Shown: positions 24,231 to 34,090 of the stretch, in pieces
Layout: each line of letters opens with the position of its first letter
How positions within the stretch are numbered: the stretch's first letter is position 1
Source of the DNA: Hylemonella sp. UBA6679
GTDB taxonomy: Bacteria > Pseudomonadota > Gammaproteobacteria > Burkholderiales > Burkholderiaceae_C
Direction of reading: 5' to 3'
Assembly: GCA_002454975.1 (NCBI GenBank)
Contig: DKJZ01000017.1
Span: forward strand, 1-49,166
DNA: 49,166 nucleotides
The notes under the pieces: model-generated
The model's input: only the letters and a program-made list of their open reading frames with translations
What the model was told of the DNA's origin: nothing
Databases searched by the model: none
Made by a program: the position numbers and the translations under genes

Positions 24231-25442
24231 ATGTTGCGACACTTGTCAGGCGCTCGCCTGTCTCCTTTGAGCGATACGTCACCAGCTCAGTACCGAGCCA
24301 GTGTGAGGTTCTGTGTGATGACCGGTGTTGCGGCCTGTCTGGTGGGGGCCTTGGCGGCGTGTTCCAAGCCCGAGCCTGTGGCCGAGCCGGTGCGTTCGGT
24401 GCGGGTGCTGACGGTGGGCAGCAGCCAACTGCAAGCCGTGACAGAGTACGCCGGCGAGGTGCGGGCTGGCGTTGAGGCCCGGCTGGGTTTTCGCGTCTCG
24501 GGCAAGCTGGTGCGCCGCTTGGTGGACAACGGTGAGCGCGTCAAAGCCGGACAGGTGTTGGCTGAACTCGACATTCAGGATTACCAGCTGGCCCTGGACG
24601 CGGCCCAAGCGCAGGTGCGCGCTGCCTTGAGCAACCGCGACTTGGCCGCCGCTGATGCCAAGCGCTACAAAGACTTGCGCGACCAAAATTTCATTTCAGC
24701 GGCCGAGTTTGAGCGCCGAGACAACGCCCTCAAACTGGCCCAAGCCCAGCTCGACCAGGCCCAAGCCAGCTTGGTCACCCAGCGCAACCAGGGCGCCTAC
24801 ACCCGCTTGGTGGCCGATGCCCCCGGTGTGGTGACCGCCATCGACGCCGAAGCTGGGCAGGTCTTGGCGGCTGGCACACCCGTGTTGCGCTTGGCTTATG
24901 ACGGCGTGCGGGTGGCCTTGTTTGCGCTGCCCGAAGACAAGCTTGACACCGTGCGCACCGGCGACGAGATGTCTGTGCGCGTGTGGGGTTCTGCCACGAC
25001 CATGACCGGCAAGGTCAGCGAAGTAGGTGGCAGTGCCGACCCGCAAACCCGCACGTTTCCCATCAAGGTGAGCTTGCCCGACGCTCGGCTGCCCTTGGGG
25101 GCTACCGTCACGCTCAGTCCCAAGACGGGCGCTCGCGCCAACTTGCAGGTGGGGGCGCCTGTGATCAAACTGCCCACCAGTGCTTTGCGCCAAGAAGGCG
25201 CAGCCACCGCGGTTTGGGTGCTTGATACCGCCAACATGACCGTGTCTTCCCAGGTGGTGGAGGTGCTCACGGCTGACGGCAACGAGGTGGTCGTCACCGC
25301 TGGCTTGCAGCCTGGGCAGCAGGTTGTCAGTGCCGGGGTGCATGTGTTGTCGCCTGGGCAAAAGGTGGTGTTGTACCGCGAAAAAAACGCGCCTGCCCCC
25401 GTGAGCGCAACTGCCCCCGTGTCCTCCCCAGCAGCGAAGTGA
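24231..25442 (+). CDS. RND efflux periplasmic adaptor (membrane fusion protein)
   Basis: 403 residues from the ATG at 24231. A long N-terminal region ends in a lipoprotein signal (GVAACLVGALAAC^SKPEPV), so the mature protein is probably anchored to the inner membrane. Then come the barrel-sandwich lipoyl half (VEARLGFRVSGKLVRRLVDN, GERVKAGQVLAELD), an alpha-helical hairpin (about 135-205, rich in Ala, Gln and Leu), the second lipoyl half (LVADAPGVVTAIDAEAGQVL) and beta-barrel and membrane-proximal domains. It is of the AcrA/MexC type and pairs with the pump gene eight bases downstream. No TolC-like gene follows, so the outer-membrane channel must be shared. Confidence 0.9.
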   Translation: MLRHLSGARLSPLSDTSPAQYRASVRFCVMTGVAACLVGALAACSKPEPVAEPVRSVRVLTVGSSQLQAVTEYAGEVRAGVEARLGFRVSGKLVRRLVDNGERVKAGQVLAELDIQDYQLALDAAQAQVRAALSNRDLAAADAKRYKDLRDQNFISAAEFERRDNALKLAQAQLDQAQASLVTQRNQGAYTRLVADAPGVVTAIDAEAGQVLAAGTPVLRLAYDGVRVALFALPEDKLDTVRTGDEMSVRVWGSATTMTGKVSEVGGSADPQTRTFPIKVSLPDARLPLGATVTLSPKTGARANLQVGAPVIKLPTSALRQEGAATAVWVLDTANMTVSSQVVEVLTADGNEVVVTAGLQPGQQVVSAGVHVLSPGQKVVLYREKNAPAPVSATAPVSSPAAK

Positions 25443-25449
25443 GGCCCAC

Positions 25450-28400
25450 ATGAGCCAAACATCGCGCTTTAACCTGTCTAAATGGGCGCTGGATCACCCA
25501 GCCCTGACCCGCTACCTGATGGTGGTGCTCATGGTGCTGGGCCTGGCCTCGTACTTTCAGCTCGGTCAAGACGAAGACCCGCCCTTCACGTTTCGCGCCA
25601 TGGTGGTGCGCACCTACTGGCCGGGCGCCACGGCCCAACAGGTGGCCGAGCAAGTGACCGACAAGCTCGAGCGCACCCTGCAAGAGGTGCCTTACGCCGA
25701 CAAAATTCGTTCTTACTCCAAGCCGGGCGAGTCGCAGATCATTTTTCAGATCAAAGACTCCTCCAAGGCCAGCGAGGTGGCCGGTGTTTGGTACACCGTG
25801 CGCAAGAAAATTTCAGACATGCGCCACACTCTGCCCATGGGCGTGCAAGGGCCATTTTTCAACGATGATTTTGGCGATGTCTACGGCGTGATTTACGCGC
25901 TGCAAGCCGAAGGTTTCAGCTACGCCGAGCTCAAGGGGTTTGCCGACGATGCGCGCCAGCAACTCTTGCGCGTCAACGATGTGGCCAAGGTGGAGCTGTT
26001 CGGGGTGCAGGACGAAAAGCTGTTCATTGAAATTTCCCAAAAGCGTTTGGCGCAGCTCGGGCTGGACTTTAACCAGGTGCTGGCCCAGCTGGGGCAGCAA
26101 AACGCGGTGGAGTCCGCCGGTATTTTGCAAACCCCGCTCGATGCGGTGCAGCTGCGGGTGGGAGGACAGTTCAACTCGCCCGAGCAACTGGCAGCCATGC
26201 CCATTCGAGGCGCTTCGGGCAGCCAACTCAAGCTTGGCGACATCGCGCACATCAAGCGCGGCTACATGGACCCACCCCAAGTGAAGGTGCGGCACCAAGG
26301 CCGCGAGGTGATTGCGCTGGGCGTGTCCATGGCCAAGGGCGGCGACATCATTGCACTGGGCAAGTCTTTGAAAGTGGCCTCAGCAAACATTGAGCGCAGT
26401 TTGCCTGCCGGTGTGGTCTTGGTGCAGCTGCAAGACCAGCCCAAGGCTGTGGCCAAGTCGGTCAATGAGTTTGTCAGCGTGCTCATCGAGGCTGTGGTGA
26501 TTGTGTTGGCCGTGAGCTTCATTGCGCTGGGCTTTCACAAGCGCGCGGGCACGCAGCCGCTGTGGCGCCGCTATTACATCGACATCCGTCCGGGGCTGGT
26601 GGTGGGCATCACCATTCCGCTGGTGCTGGCCGTCACATTTTTGGCCATGAACTACTGGAACATTGGCCTGCACAAAATCTCGCTGGGCTCGCTCATCATC
26701 GCGCTGGGTCTGTTGGTGGACGACGCCATCATTGCGGTGGAGATGATGGTGCGCAAGATGGAAGAGGGCTACGACAAAGTGCGTGCGGCCACCTTTGCGT
26801 ATGACATCACGGCCATGCCCATGTTGACCGGCACGCTCATCACCGCGGCAGGCTTTTTGCCCATCGGCATTGCGAAATCGGTCACGGGCGAATACACCTT
26901 TGCCATCTTTGCCGTCACGGTGATTGCCTTGGTGTTGTCGTGGTTTGTGTCGGTTTACTTTGTGCCTTACCTGGGCAAGCTTTTGCTCAAAGCGCCGCCG
27001 CAGGTGGCCGCACTCGAGCAGGTGCACGGCCACGGTGCTTCTGATGCGCAGCCCCATGAGATGTTTGACAGCCCGTTTTACAACCGCTTTCGTGCGATGG
27101 TGAACTGGTGTGTGGCGCACCGCTGGATCACCATTGGCGCCACGGTGCTCACCTTTGCGCTGGGTATTGTGGGCATGGGCAAGGTGCAGCAGCAGTTTTT
27201 CCCAGACTCCAGCCGACCAGAAATTTTGGTGGACATTTGGTTCCCAGAGGGCACGGCTTTTGCCAACAACGAGGCCTTGGCCAAGCGGGTGGAGCAACGC
27301 TTTTTGCACGAAACCGGTGTGGACACGGTCAGCACCTGGGTAGGCTCGGGCGTGCCGCGTTTTTACCTGCCGCTCGACCAGGTCTTCCCGCAGACCAATG
27401 TGAGCCAGTTCATCATCGTGCCCAAAGACCTGAAGGTGCGCGAGAGCCTTCGCATCAAGCTCCCCGCCTTGTTGGCAGAAGAGTTTCCTGAGGTGCGTGG
27501 CCGGGTGAAGTTACTGCCCAACGGCCCGCCCGTGCCTTACCCGGTGCAGTTCCGGGTGGTGGGGGCTGACCCGGCGGTTTTGCGCGCACGGGCCGATGAG
27601 GTCAAGGCGCGCATGCGCGACAACGACAACACCCGCGGCGTGAACGACAACTGGAACGAGGCCATCAAGGTCATCCGCTTGGAGGTAGACCAGGCCAAAG
27701 CACGTGCTCTGGGCGTGAGCAGCCAGTCGATCGCGCAGGCTTCGCGCAACATCCTCAGCGGCGGCGTGGTGGGGCAGTACCGCGAGGGCGACAAGCTCAT
27801 CGACATTGTGCTGCGCCAACCCAAAGACGAGCGCCAAGCCATCACCGACATTGGCAACGCCTACCTGCCCACAGCTTCGGGCAAGGTCATTCCGCTCATG
27901 CAAATTGCCAAGCCGGTTTTCACTTGGGAGCCTGGCGTGATGTGGCGCGAGAACCGCGACTACGCCATCACCGTGCAAAGCGACATCGTTGAAGGCCTCC
28001 AAGGTGCGACCGTGACCATGGCGCTGTTGCCCGAGCTCAAAGCCCTGGAGGCCAAATGGCACGCCGCTGGCATGACGGGCTACCGCATCGAGGTCGCAGG
28101 TGCCTTGGAAGAGTCGAGCAAAGGCTCGGCATCCATTGCCGCGGGCATGCCCATCATGCTGTTCATCACCTTCACCCTTTTGATGCTGCAGTTGCAAAGC
28201 TTCAGCCGCGCTTTGCTGGTGTTCATCACCGGCCCGCTGGGCATTGCCGGTGTGGCTGGCGCGTTGTTGGTGCTGGACCGGCCTTTTGGCTTTGTGGCCT
28301 TGCTCGGTGTGATTGCGCTCATGGGCATGATCCAGCGCAACTCGGTGATTTTGATCGACCAGATTGAGCAAGACCGCGCCGCTGGCGTGCCCGCCTGGGA

Positions 28401-28623
28401 CGCGGTGGTGGAGTCGGCCGTGCGGCGTTTGCGCCCGATTGTGCTGACCGCAGCTGCGGCGGTGCTGGCTATGATTCCGCTGTCTCGCAGCGTCTTTTGG
28501 GGCCCGATGGCTGTGGCCATCATGGGCGGTCTGATTGTGGCCACGGTGCTGACCTTGCTGGCCTTGCCGGCCATGTACGCCGCCTGGTTCAAGGTCAAGC
28601 GGCATGCGCCCTTGGCCAATTGA
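25450..28623 (+). CDS. RND multidrug/solvent efflux pump, HAE1-type permease
   Basis: 1057 residues, normal for AcrB-like pumps, with twelve expected helices: one near the N-terminus, five in the middle (about 350-520), one about 560 and five at the C-terminus. Proton-relay residues are in helix 4 (LIIALGLLVDDAIIAVEMMV). Two large periplasmic loops occur (about 40-340 and 575-870). Near the C-terminus GVIALMGMIQRNSVILIDQI and LTAAAAVLAMIPLSRSVFWG are conserved family segments. The sequence looks closer to the TriC/MexK-like subgroup than to AcrB itself; substrate unknown. It forms an operon with the adaptor. No local regulator is seen. Confidence 0.92.
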   Translation: MSQTSRFNLSKWALDHPALTRYLMVVLMVLGLASYFQLGQDEDPPFTFRAMVVRTYWPGATAQQVAEQVTDKLERTLQEVPYADKIRSYSKPGESQIIFQIKDSSKASEVAGVWYTVRKKISDMRHTLPMGVQGPFFNDDFGDVYGVIYALQAEGFSYAELKGFADDARQQLLRVNDVAKVELFGVQDEKLFIEISQKRLAQLGLDFNQVLAQLGQQNAVESAGILQTPLDAVQLRVGGQFNSPEQLAAMPIRGASGSQLKLGDIAHIKRGYMDPPQVKVRHQGREVIALGVSMAKGGDIIALGKSLKVASANIERSLPAGVVLVQLQDQPKAVAKSVNEFVSVLIEAVVIVLAVSFIALGFHKRAGTQPLWRRYYIDIRPGLVVGITIPLVLAVTFLAMNYWNIGLHKISLGSLIIALGLLVDDAIIAVEMMVRKMEEGYDKVRAATFAYDITAMPMLTGTLITAAGFLPIGIAKSVTGEYTFAIFAVTVIALVLSWFVSVYFVPYLGKLLLKAPPQVAALEQVHGHGASDAQPHEMFDSPFYNRFRAMVNWCVAHRWITIGATVLTFALGIVGMGKVQQQFFPDSSRPEILVDIWFPEGTAFANNEALAKRVEQRFLHETGVDTVSTWVGSGVPRFYLPLDQVFPQTNVSQFIIVPKDLKVRESLRIKLPALLAEEFPEVRGRVKLLPNGPPVPYPVQFRVVGADPAVLRARADEVKARMRDNDNTRGVNDNWNEAIKVIRLEVDQAKARALGVSSQSIAQASRNILSGGVVGQYREGDKLIDIVLRQPKDERQAITDIGNAYLPTASGKVIPLMQIAKPVFTWEPGVMWRENRDYAITVQSDIVEGLQGATVTMALLPELKALEAKWHAAGMTGYRIEVAGALEESSKGSASIAAGMPIMLFITFTLLMLQLQSFSRALLVFITGPLGIAGVAGALLVLDRPFGFVALLGVIALMGMIQRNSVILIDQIEQDRAAGVPAWDAVVESAVRRLRPIVLTAAAAVLAMIPLSRSVFWGPMAVAIMGGLIVATVLTLLALPAMYAAWFKVKRHAPLAN

Positions 28624-28649
28624 GTGCCCGGCCTTTGCCCCCGTTGTTC

Positions 28650-28680
28650 TTGGATGACGCGGGCTGGGGCAAGGTAGAAT
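28650..28680 (+). promoter_or_regulatory. Candidate promoter for tRNA-Leu
   Basis: A TTGGAT (28650-28655) and a TAGAAT (28675-28680) are separated by 19 bases, slightly long for sigma-70, placing the start about 25 bases before the tRNA. The boxes are seen; activity is inferred. Confidence 0.35.
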
Positions 28681-28709
28681 TCAGGGGCAGCTTTCGCAGT
28701 TGCACCTAC

Positions 28710-28796
28710 GCGACTGTGGCGAAATTGGTAGACGCAACAGGTTTAGGTCCTGTCGTCCGCAAGGATGTGCTGGTTCGAGTCCAGTCAGTCGCACCA
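28710..28796 (+). tRNA. tRNA-Leu (anticodon UAG)
   Basis: 87 bases, including an encoded CCA. The acceptor stem GCGACTG pairs with CAGTCGC (28786-28792), the anticodon arm is ACAGG-TTTAGGT-CCTGT (anticodon TAG, reading CUA and other CUN codons), a long variable arm follows as expected for a class II tRNA, and the T arm contains GGTTCGAGTCC. The tRNA stands alone between the efflux operon and the exopolysaccharide locus. Confidence 0.96.
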
Positions 28797-28832
28797 CAAC
28801 ACTTTGGCCTGCAACAGGCTGATGAACCAAAT

Positions 28833-28852
28833 TAAGCCCTCGCACGGGCTTA
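28833..28852 (+). terminator. Stem-loop after tRNA-Leu
   Basis: TAAGCCC-TCGCAC-GGGCTTA is a perfect 7-bp stem 37 bases beyond the tRNA. It lacks a long T-run, so termination may be weak or Rho-assisted. Confidence 0.45.
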
Positions 28853-28990
28853 TTACGGCCCTTAGCAGCGCCGGCATCCCACCTATGATTTTTACCAATC
28901 GGCTCAGTCTGTGTCCGGTGGTTGCATGAGCGTCGCTCAGTGGCCGCAGCACAGCGAAGATGGGCCTGTTTTGATGTGTTCAACAACGGG

Positions 28991-31072
28991 ATGCTTGTGT
29001 CTTCTGCTGTGGGTTTACCAAACAACGCTGTGCCAGGGCTGTGCTTGCATGTGCAGGACCTGCCACAGACCATTGATGCACTGAGCAGCGGCGGGGTGTA
29101 CGCCTTGGTGGTGGACACGCCCCCATCGCGCTTTCCCTTGTTGGCTGGCAGCCTCAGCGGTGCGCTCGACCATGGCTTGATCACCAACTTGCTCTTGGCC
29201 ACACCGCCCCAGCCTTGGTTGGAGCGGCTCGAGCAGCTCGGCCTGCGCGACACCGCCCAAGCGGTGGAGACCGGGCGCTTGCAGGTCTTTCAGCAGCAAA
29301 CCGACTTCACCAAAAAAATCTTCCGTCACGGCACGCCAGCTTTTGTGCAAGAGCTCGAGCATTTCGGCCTGCCGCGCGACAGCCTGTTGGTGGTGGACCA
29401 GGCCGATGACCTGCTCAGCCTGCATGACATGAGCCTGGCCTCTGGTCAGGCCGAGGTGCTTTGCCATTGGTCGCGCGCGCAGAACATCACGATCCTGCTG
29501 GTTTTCACGCGCGTGGCGGCTGTGTCTGGCGCTGCGGCCTGCTTGAATGGCTTGATGGACAGTTTGCGCGGCATTGCTCGGCTTGGCGGGCAGCCCACAG
29601 GCTTGAGCTTGCGCTTTGAGTATTGGCAGTCGCCCTCAGGCACGGTGGCGGGTAAGAATTTTCAGTTGCGTATTTTGGAGAACGGACGCTACCAGGTGCA
29701 GCCCGAAGCGGTGGCTGTGGGCGGCGCAGACAATGTCGCGCAAGCGCAGGCTGGTGTTGAGACGCACGGTGAGAGCAAAAACCATTACTACCTGGATGCC
29801 CACCTCGAGACGCTGAGCCGCATGGTGCCCGGCGAGTGGCTGCGCTGCGAGTCGGTCATGGCGATTTTTCGTGAGGCTTTGGGCACGCCCACCCCGACCG
29901 TGCTGCTGTGCTTCAAGCCTGGCATGGCTTTGCGTGAGTTGGCTGAATCTATCCACACCTTGCGTTTGTCGTTGGGGCGACGCGCTCGGCTGGTGGTGGT
30001 GGAAAAAGACGCCTCGCTGCGTTATGCCAACGAGGTGCTCTTGTTGCGCCTGGGTGCCAATTTGATTTTGCACCGCGACATGACCGAGGCACGCATGCTG
30101 CTCATGCTCGAGTCGCTGCAAGGGCAGGTGTTCAGCCGCGACTTGGCGATTGATTTTGAAAAAGCTTTGCTCAATGTCACCACGCCTTCGCGCAGCGGCT
30201 ATGCCCACCCGGGTAGCTTTTGCAACGAGGTGCAGCAGGTGGTGGAGCGGCTCAGCCAACTCAATGTGCCGTCCAGCCTGGTCACCGCAACGCTCAAATC
30301 CCCCGACCAGGCGTTGGCTTTGTTGCGAGCGGTCAACATCACCCGACAGGGCGATTTGTTCACCACCGATGGGCGCCAGTGCTACTTCTTTTTCTGCGGT
30401 TGCCCTGAAGAAAGCTTGGCCACGGTGTGGTCCAAAGCCATCGGTCCGGTGCAGCGTGAGGCGCTGGGCGAGCCTGCCGCGTTGTCAGTCAACGCCTCGA
30501 TCTTGCAGGCCACGCGCCAGCTTGCGCAAGCCGTGCAGGGCTACCACTTCCCCAGCGACTTGCCCGAGCACATGGGTGTGAGAACCCCTGCGCCAGAACC
30601 GCAAGCCGTGGTGCCTGCGCCGCGTCCCCTGCCCGAGCCCGAGCAAGAGCCCTCGGTGCTGGTTGTGGCCGCTGCCGAGCCTTCAGCCATGGTAGTTCCT
30701 GCGCTTGCTGTTGTGCCGGCACAGCATCAAGTGCCAGAGCCCACACACCATGATGCGGCACGGGCAGCCTCGCTGCAGCCCGCCTCATGGCAAGACCAGC
30801 CAGCCCCAGTGGCCCCCACCGAGCCCGATCCTTGGTCGCGTTTGGTGGATGAACGGCGCTATGTGTCTGGTGGGGAAGCGTCTGCATCCGACATGCCGGT
30901 GTCGTCCTACATGCCGCAAGCCCACGCGCAGCAAGCGCACCTGGCGCAAGCCCATCCCATGCATGACGCTTGGCCTGCGCCACAGGCCCCCCAGCGCTTT
31001 GCTGAGCCCAACACCGCAGCCTTGCTGGAAAAAATGCTCAAGGTTCAGCCGCTGCACCAGCCGCCTCACTGA
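28991..31072 (+). CDS. bcsE: BcsE-like cyclic-di-GMP receptor (GIL domain)
   Basis: 693 residues from the ATG at 28991; an upstream TTG at 28922 is also in frame. The N-terminal region (LDALSSGGVYALVVDTPPSR-type opening at about 20-40, TDFTKKIFRHGTPAFVQELE, SLLVVDQADDLLSLHDMSLA) matches the degenerate ATPase-like module of BcsE. The middle REC/GGDEF-like part ends in the GIL domain, where NIT-R452-Q-G-D455-LFTTDGRQCYFFFCGC carries the RxGD motif that binds cyclic di-GMP in BcsE of enterics. Residues after about 530 are a Pro/Ala/Glu-rich tail. In E. coli BcsE boosts cellulose synthesis through BcsF and the synthase. Here there is no BcsA or BcsB; a PgaC-like synthase follows. The family call is good and the pathway change inferred. 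Confidence 0.75.
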   Translation: MLVSSAVGLPNNAVPGLCLHVQDLPQTIDALSSGGVYALVVDTPPSRFPLLAGSLSGALDHGLITNLLLATPPQPWLERLEQLGLRDTAQAVETGRLQVFQQQTDFTKKIFRHGTPAFVQELEHFGLPRDSLLVVDQADDLLSLHDMSLASGQAEVLCHWSRAQNITILLVFTRVAAVSGAAACLNGLMDSLRGIARLGGQPTGLSLRFEYWQSPSGTVAGKNFQLRILENGRYQVQPEAVAVGGADNVAQAQAGVETHGESKNHYYLDAHLETLSRMVPGEWLRCESVMAIFREALGTPTPTVLLCFKPGMALRELAESIHTLRLSLGRRARLVVVEKDASLRYANEVLLLRLGANLILHRDMTEARMLLMLESLQGQVFSRDLAIDFEKALLNVTTPSRSGYAHPGSFCNEVQQVVERLSQLNVPSSLVTATLKSPDQALALLRAVNITRQGDLFTTDGRQCYFFFCGCPEESLATVWSKAIGPVQREALGEPAALSVNASILQATRQLAQAVQGYHFPSDLPEHMGVRTPAPEPQAVVPAPRPLPEPEQEPSVLVVAAAEPSAMVVPALAVVPAQHQVPEPTHHDAARAASLQPASWQDQPAPVAPTEPDPWSRLVDERRYVSGGEASASDMPVSSYMPQAHAQQAHLAQAHPMHDAWPAPQAPQRFAEPNTAALLEKMLKVQPLHQPPH

Positions 31073-31084
31073 GCAGCCCCGACG

Positions 31085-32747
31085 ATGACGCGCGCGCACA
31101 GGTCTGCACCTCGCTGGCTGATGACGGGCTTGACCGTCTTGCTCGGCGGGTCCGCGCTTGCGCAAACGCTGCCAACAGCCCCCCCCACCAGAGCAGCCAG
31201 CCGCAGAGCCCGCAAGCAAGGCTTTGGACTTGCGCATGGCTGGGCAACTCGCCACGATGTTTCCTGCGCCCACCGGCCCCGCGTTTGCTCTGCCCGAGAC
31301 CGCGCCCAATGGACGCCAGAGCACCGCGCCTTTGCGTTTCCCTTTAAGCGCCCAAGGCACAGGCAGCAAAGGCCAGGCACTCAGTGCGCCGCTTGTGCAG
31401 GCAGCACCGGTGCGCAATGTGGATTTGTTGCCGCAGACCGCGCCTGCAGCGCCGGCACGTCCCCCTTTTGAGCTGAAAAATTTCACGGCAGCCAACCCCG
31501 GGCAAATGCCGGGTCGGCCAGTGGCCACCGGCACAACCCAGCCCAGCCCAGCGCCTGCGCCACAAAGTGCTGCGTTTGACAAACTGTTTCTGGCCGAGTC
31601 TTACCGCCAAGCGGGTGACGAGGGCTTGGCCCTGATCGCGCGTGGCGTTGCCCTCACACACGAGCAACGCTGGCGCTTAGGCAGTGCCTTGTCTTGGAGC
31701 GGCCGGGGCGAGGCGGCGAGGGCGCAGTTCCAAAGCCTGCTTTTCACGCCTTACGATGCAGCCGCCAGACTGGGCATGGCCAACACCTACCGTTGGGAGG
31801 GTCGCCCCGAGTTGGCAGCCCCTGCTTACCAGCAGGTGCTGGCCCAGGCCCCTGACAGCCCTGTGGCCGCGCAAGGTTTGCGCATTGCCTCACGCGCCTT
31901 GCGACCTTCAACCACGCTGGGTGTGACACGCGCCACCGACAACCAAGGCCTGGTGTTTGACCAGCTCAATGCCATGCACCGCTGGCGCAACGAGACCGGC
32001 CAACGCCTGATGGCTATCGAGGCCCAGGGCATTGCCGCCACCACCGACACCGCGCCCCAGCCGCGCCCGCAGCAGCGCAGCTTGGGCGTGCGCTACGAGG
32101 CGCTGGACTTGCGTTTTGCCCCGCGCTTGCAACTCGAGGTACAAACCCAGCCCGACACCCGTCTGTTTGGTGGCGTGCGTTTGCAGCTGGGCAAGCCCGC
32201 AACGCATGTGCATGTGGGCCACCTCAACTGGGGTGCGCTCAATTACAGTGCTTTGTCGCTCGCCAACCGCTACACCGCCAACCGCTTGGGGCTGGAACAT
32301 GTGGCTTCTTTCAAGCTTGGCGACTTGAGTGCGCAAGCCAACTACTACGCCGTCTCTGACAGCAACACGGTGCTGACCTCGCAGCTCAAGTTCACCCCCG
32401 CATGGCGACCCTTGGGTCAGGGCTTCAAAACCTTTGTGGTGAGCGACACCCGCAATGCGCGCTTTAACACCAGCGATTACTGGTCGCCAGCAACTGGTTC
32501 AGGCTTGGCCTGCGTGGGTGTGTCGCAAGACTGGGAAACCCAAGACTGGAGCTTGCTCGCCTCGGCTCAGGCTGGGCGTGGCGTGTACGGTGACGCTGGT
32601 ACCGCATGGAGCGCCACTTTGGCGGGCAAGCGCTGGCTCAGCCCAGACTACGCCCTGGGCTTTAACGCGACTTTGATTTCGACGCAACGCGACGAGGCGG
32701 CCTACCGCGCTTCGTTTGTCAACGTCAACCTTGAAAAGCTTTGGTGA
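31085..32747 (+). CDS. TPR/beta-barrel outer-membrane polysaccharide exporter, frameshifted after the signal peptide
   Basis: A Sec signal peptide (MTRAHRSAPRWLMTGLTVLL, then GGSALA^Q) starts at 31085, 12 bases after the BcsE-like gene. The rest of the protein is in another frame, open from 31158 to the stop at 32745-32747. The switch falls at a run of eight C (31179-31186): removing one C would give one protein of about 553 residues. The body has a Pro/Ala-rich linker, tetratricopeptide-like helices (DNA about 31580-31900, e.g. ARLGMANTYRWEGRPELAAP) and a C-terminal part of alternating aromatic strands ending in FVNVNLEKLW, as in outer-membrane barrels. It resembles PgaA/BcsC exporters in plan but is shorter. 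Without the shift the barrel would have no export signal. Confidence 0.65.
31179..31186 (+). repeat. C8 homopolymer at the exporter frameshift
   Basis: Eight consecutive C directly after the signal peptide of the outer-membrane exporter, at the point where the reading frame must change. With seven C the gene would be continuous. Such runs can be phase-variable by slippage or be sequencing errors. Confidence 0.7.
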
Positions 32748-34090
32748 TGGCGGGCTTCAAACGCTACGCCTCGGCCGCCATCGCCTTGTTGTTGGTGATC
32801 GCACTGAGCGGCTGGACTTACAGCATGGTGCGAGACAACACGGCCGAGGCCGTGAACTTGTTTTCAGGGCACACATGGATGCAGGCTGTGGGCTTGTATT
32901 TGCTGGCCTTCATCGGCGTGCTGTTTGTGCGCTACGGCTTGCTGATCTTGTACTCCTTTCTGGAGCACCTCGAGCACCTCACGGGGCAGCGGCAACACGT
33001 TGAGCCCCAAGACGCCACCTTTCCCATGGTCAGCCTGGTGGTGCCAGCCTACAACGAAGGCCCGGTGATTGAAGCGGCCATTGCTTCTTTGCTGGTGCTC
33101 GATTACCCCAACTACGAGGTGCTGGTGGTGGACGACGGCTCCACCGACGACACCTACGACAAAGCCCTGGCCGCCGCGCGACGCAGCAGTGTGGTTCCGG
33201 TGCGGGTGATCACCAAAAAGAACGGCGGCAAATCGGATGCCTTGAACACCGGCATGATGAACGCGCGCGGCGAATTCATCCTCAACATGGATGGCGACAC
33301 CAAGCTCTCGCCCAACACCTTGCGTGCTTGCATCCGTCACTTTGACGACCCACGCATGGGCGCTGTGGCGGGCAATGTGAAGGTCTTCAACCGTGAAAAT
33401 TTATGGACGCGCGTTCAGGCCCTGGAGTATGTGGAAGGCCTGGCCATGGCACGCAAGGCGCAGAGCTATGTGCGTTCGGTCAGCATCATTCCCGGGCCCT
33501 TGGGGATGTTTCGAAAATCGGTGTTGCAAGAGGTGGGTGGCTACGACCACGACACCTACGCTGAAGACTGCGACCTGACCTTGAAGCTGCTCATGCGCGG
33601 CTGGCACGTGGCCTACGAGCCCACTGCGATTGCCATGGTGGAAACGCCCAGCCGCTTGCTTGATTTGCTCAAACAGCGTTACCGCTGGACACGTGGCATC
33701 TTGCAAGCCATCCGCAAGCACCGCTGGGCGTTGTGGCAGCCGCGCCGTGCGGGCATCAATTGCTTCATCCTTTGGTACATGCTGTTTGAGGGCGTGGTCT
33801 GGCCCATCTCCACAGTGTTGGGCAGTGTGTTTTTTGTGTACCTGGGCCTGAGTTACGGCCTGGTGTCTTTGTTGTTTTTTTGGTGGCTGCAGCTCACCGT
33901 GCTGGACCTGATTTCTGCAGCGTATTGCGTGGTGGTGGAGGAAGAGGAGGCTGGCCTGATTTGGTACTCGCTGGCGTTTCGTACCTTCTACATCACCATC
34001 ATTGATGTCTCCAAAGTGTTTGCCACTTTGGAAGAGTGGCGCGGCACCACCATGGGGTGGGGCAAATTGCAACGTGAAGGAAAACTCTGA
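32747..34090 (+). CDS. Processive family 2 glycosyltransferase (PgaC/IcaA-like polysaccharide synthase)
   Basis: 447 residues from the ATG that overlaps the exporter stop (TGATG). Two N-terminal helices (about 8-27 and 47-70) precede the GT-A domain: VSLVVPAYNEG, VVD129D130GSTDD, K161SDALNTG, MD182GD184 (metal-binding DxD), AE273D274CD (catalytic base) and the processivity motif Q310RYR313W314. Several C-terminal helices follow (about 330-420). This arrangement is that of processive inner-membrane synthases such as PgaC/IcaA (poly-N-acetylglucosamine) or hyaluronan synthase. There is no PilZ domain, so cyclic-di-GMP control must come from another protein; the BcsE-like receptor in the operon is the obvious candidate. 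The product sugar is not determined by the sequence. Confidence 0.88.
   Translation: MAGFKRYASAAIALLLVIALSGWTYSMVRDNTAEAVNLFSGHTWMQAVGLYLLAFIGVLFVRYGLLILYSFLEHLEHLTGQRQHVEPQDATFPMVSLVVPAYNEGPVIEAAIASLLVLDYPNYEVLVVDDGSTDDTYDKALAAARRSSVVPVRVITKKNGGKSDALNTGMMNARGEFILNMDGDTKLSPNTLRACIRHFDDPRMGAVAGNVKVFNRENLWTRVQALEYVEGLAMARKAQSYVRSVSIIPGPLGMFRKSVLQEVGGYDHDTYAEDCDLTLKLLMRGWHVAYEPTAIAMVETPSRLLDLLKQRYRWTRGILQAIRKHRWALWQPRRAGINCFILWYMLFEGVVWPISTVLGSVFFVYLGLSYGLVSLLFFWWLQLTVLDLISAAYCVVVEEEEAGLIWYSLAFRTFYITIIDVSKVFATLEEWRGTTMGWGKLQREGKL

Noticed and set aside
26380..27309. 309-codon minus-strand frame antisense to the RND pump
   Set aside because: His/Arg-rich translation with no motif; the plus-strand pump is unambiguous.
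28926..28990. Alternative start frame (MSVAQWPQHSEDG...) just upstream of the BcsE-like gene
   Set aside because: It is in a different frame from the receptor and becomes Cys-rich nonsense after about 30 codons; a second frameshift is not needed since an ATG at 28991 fits.
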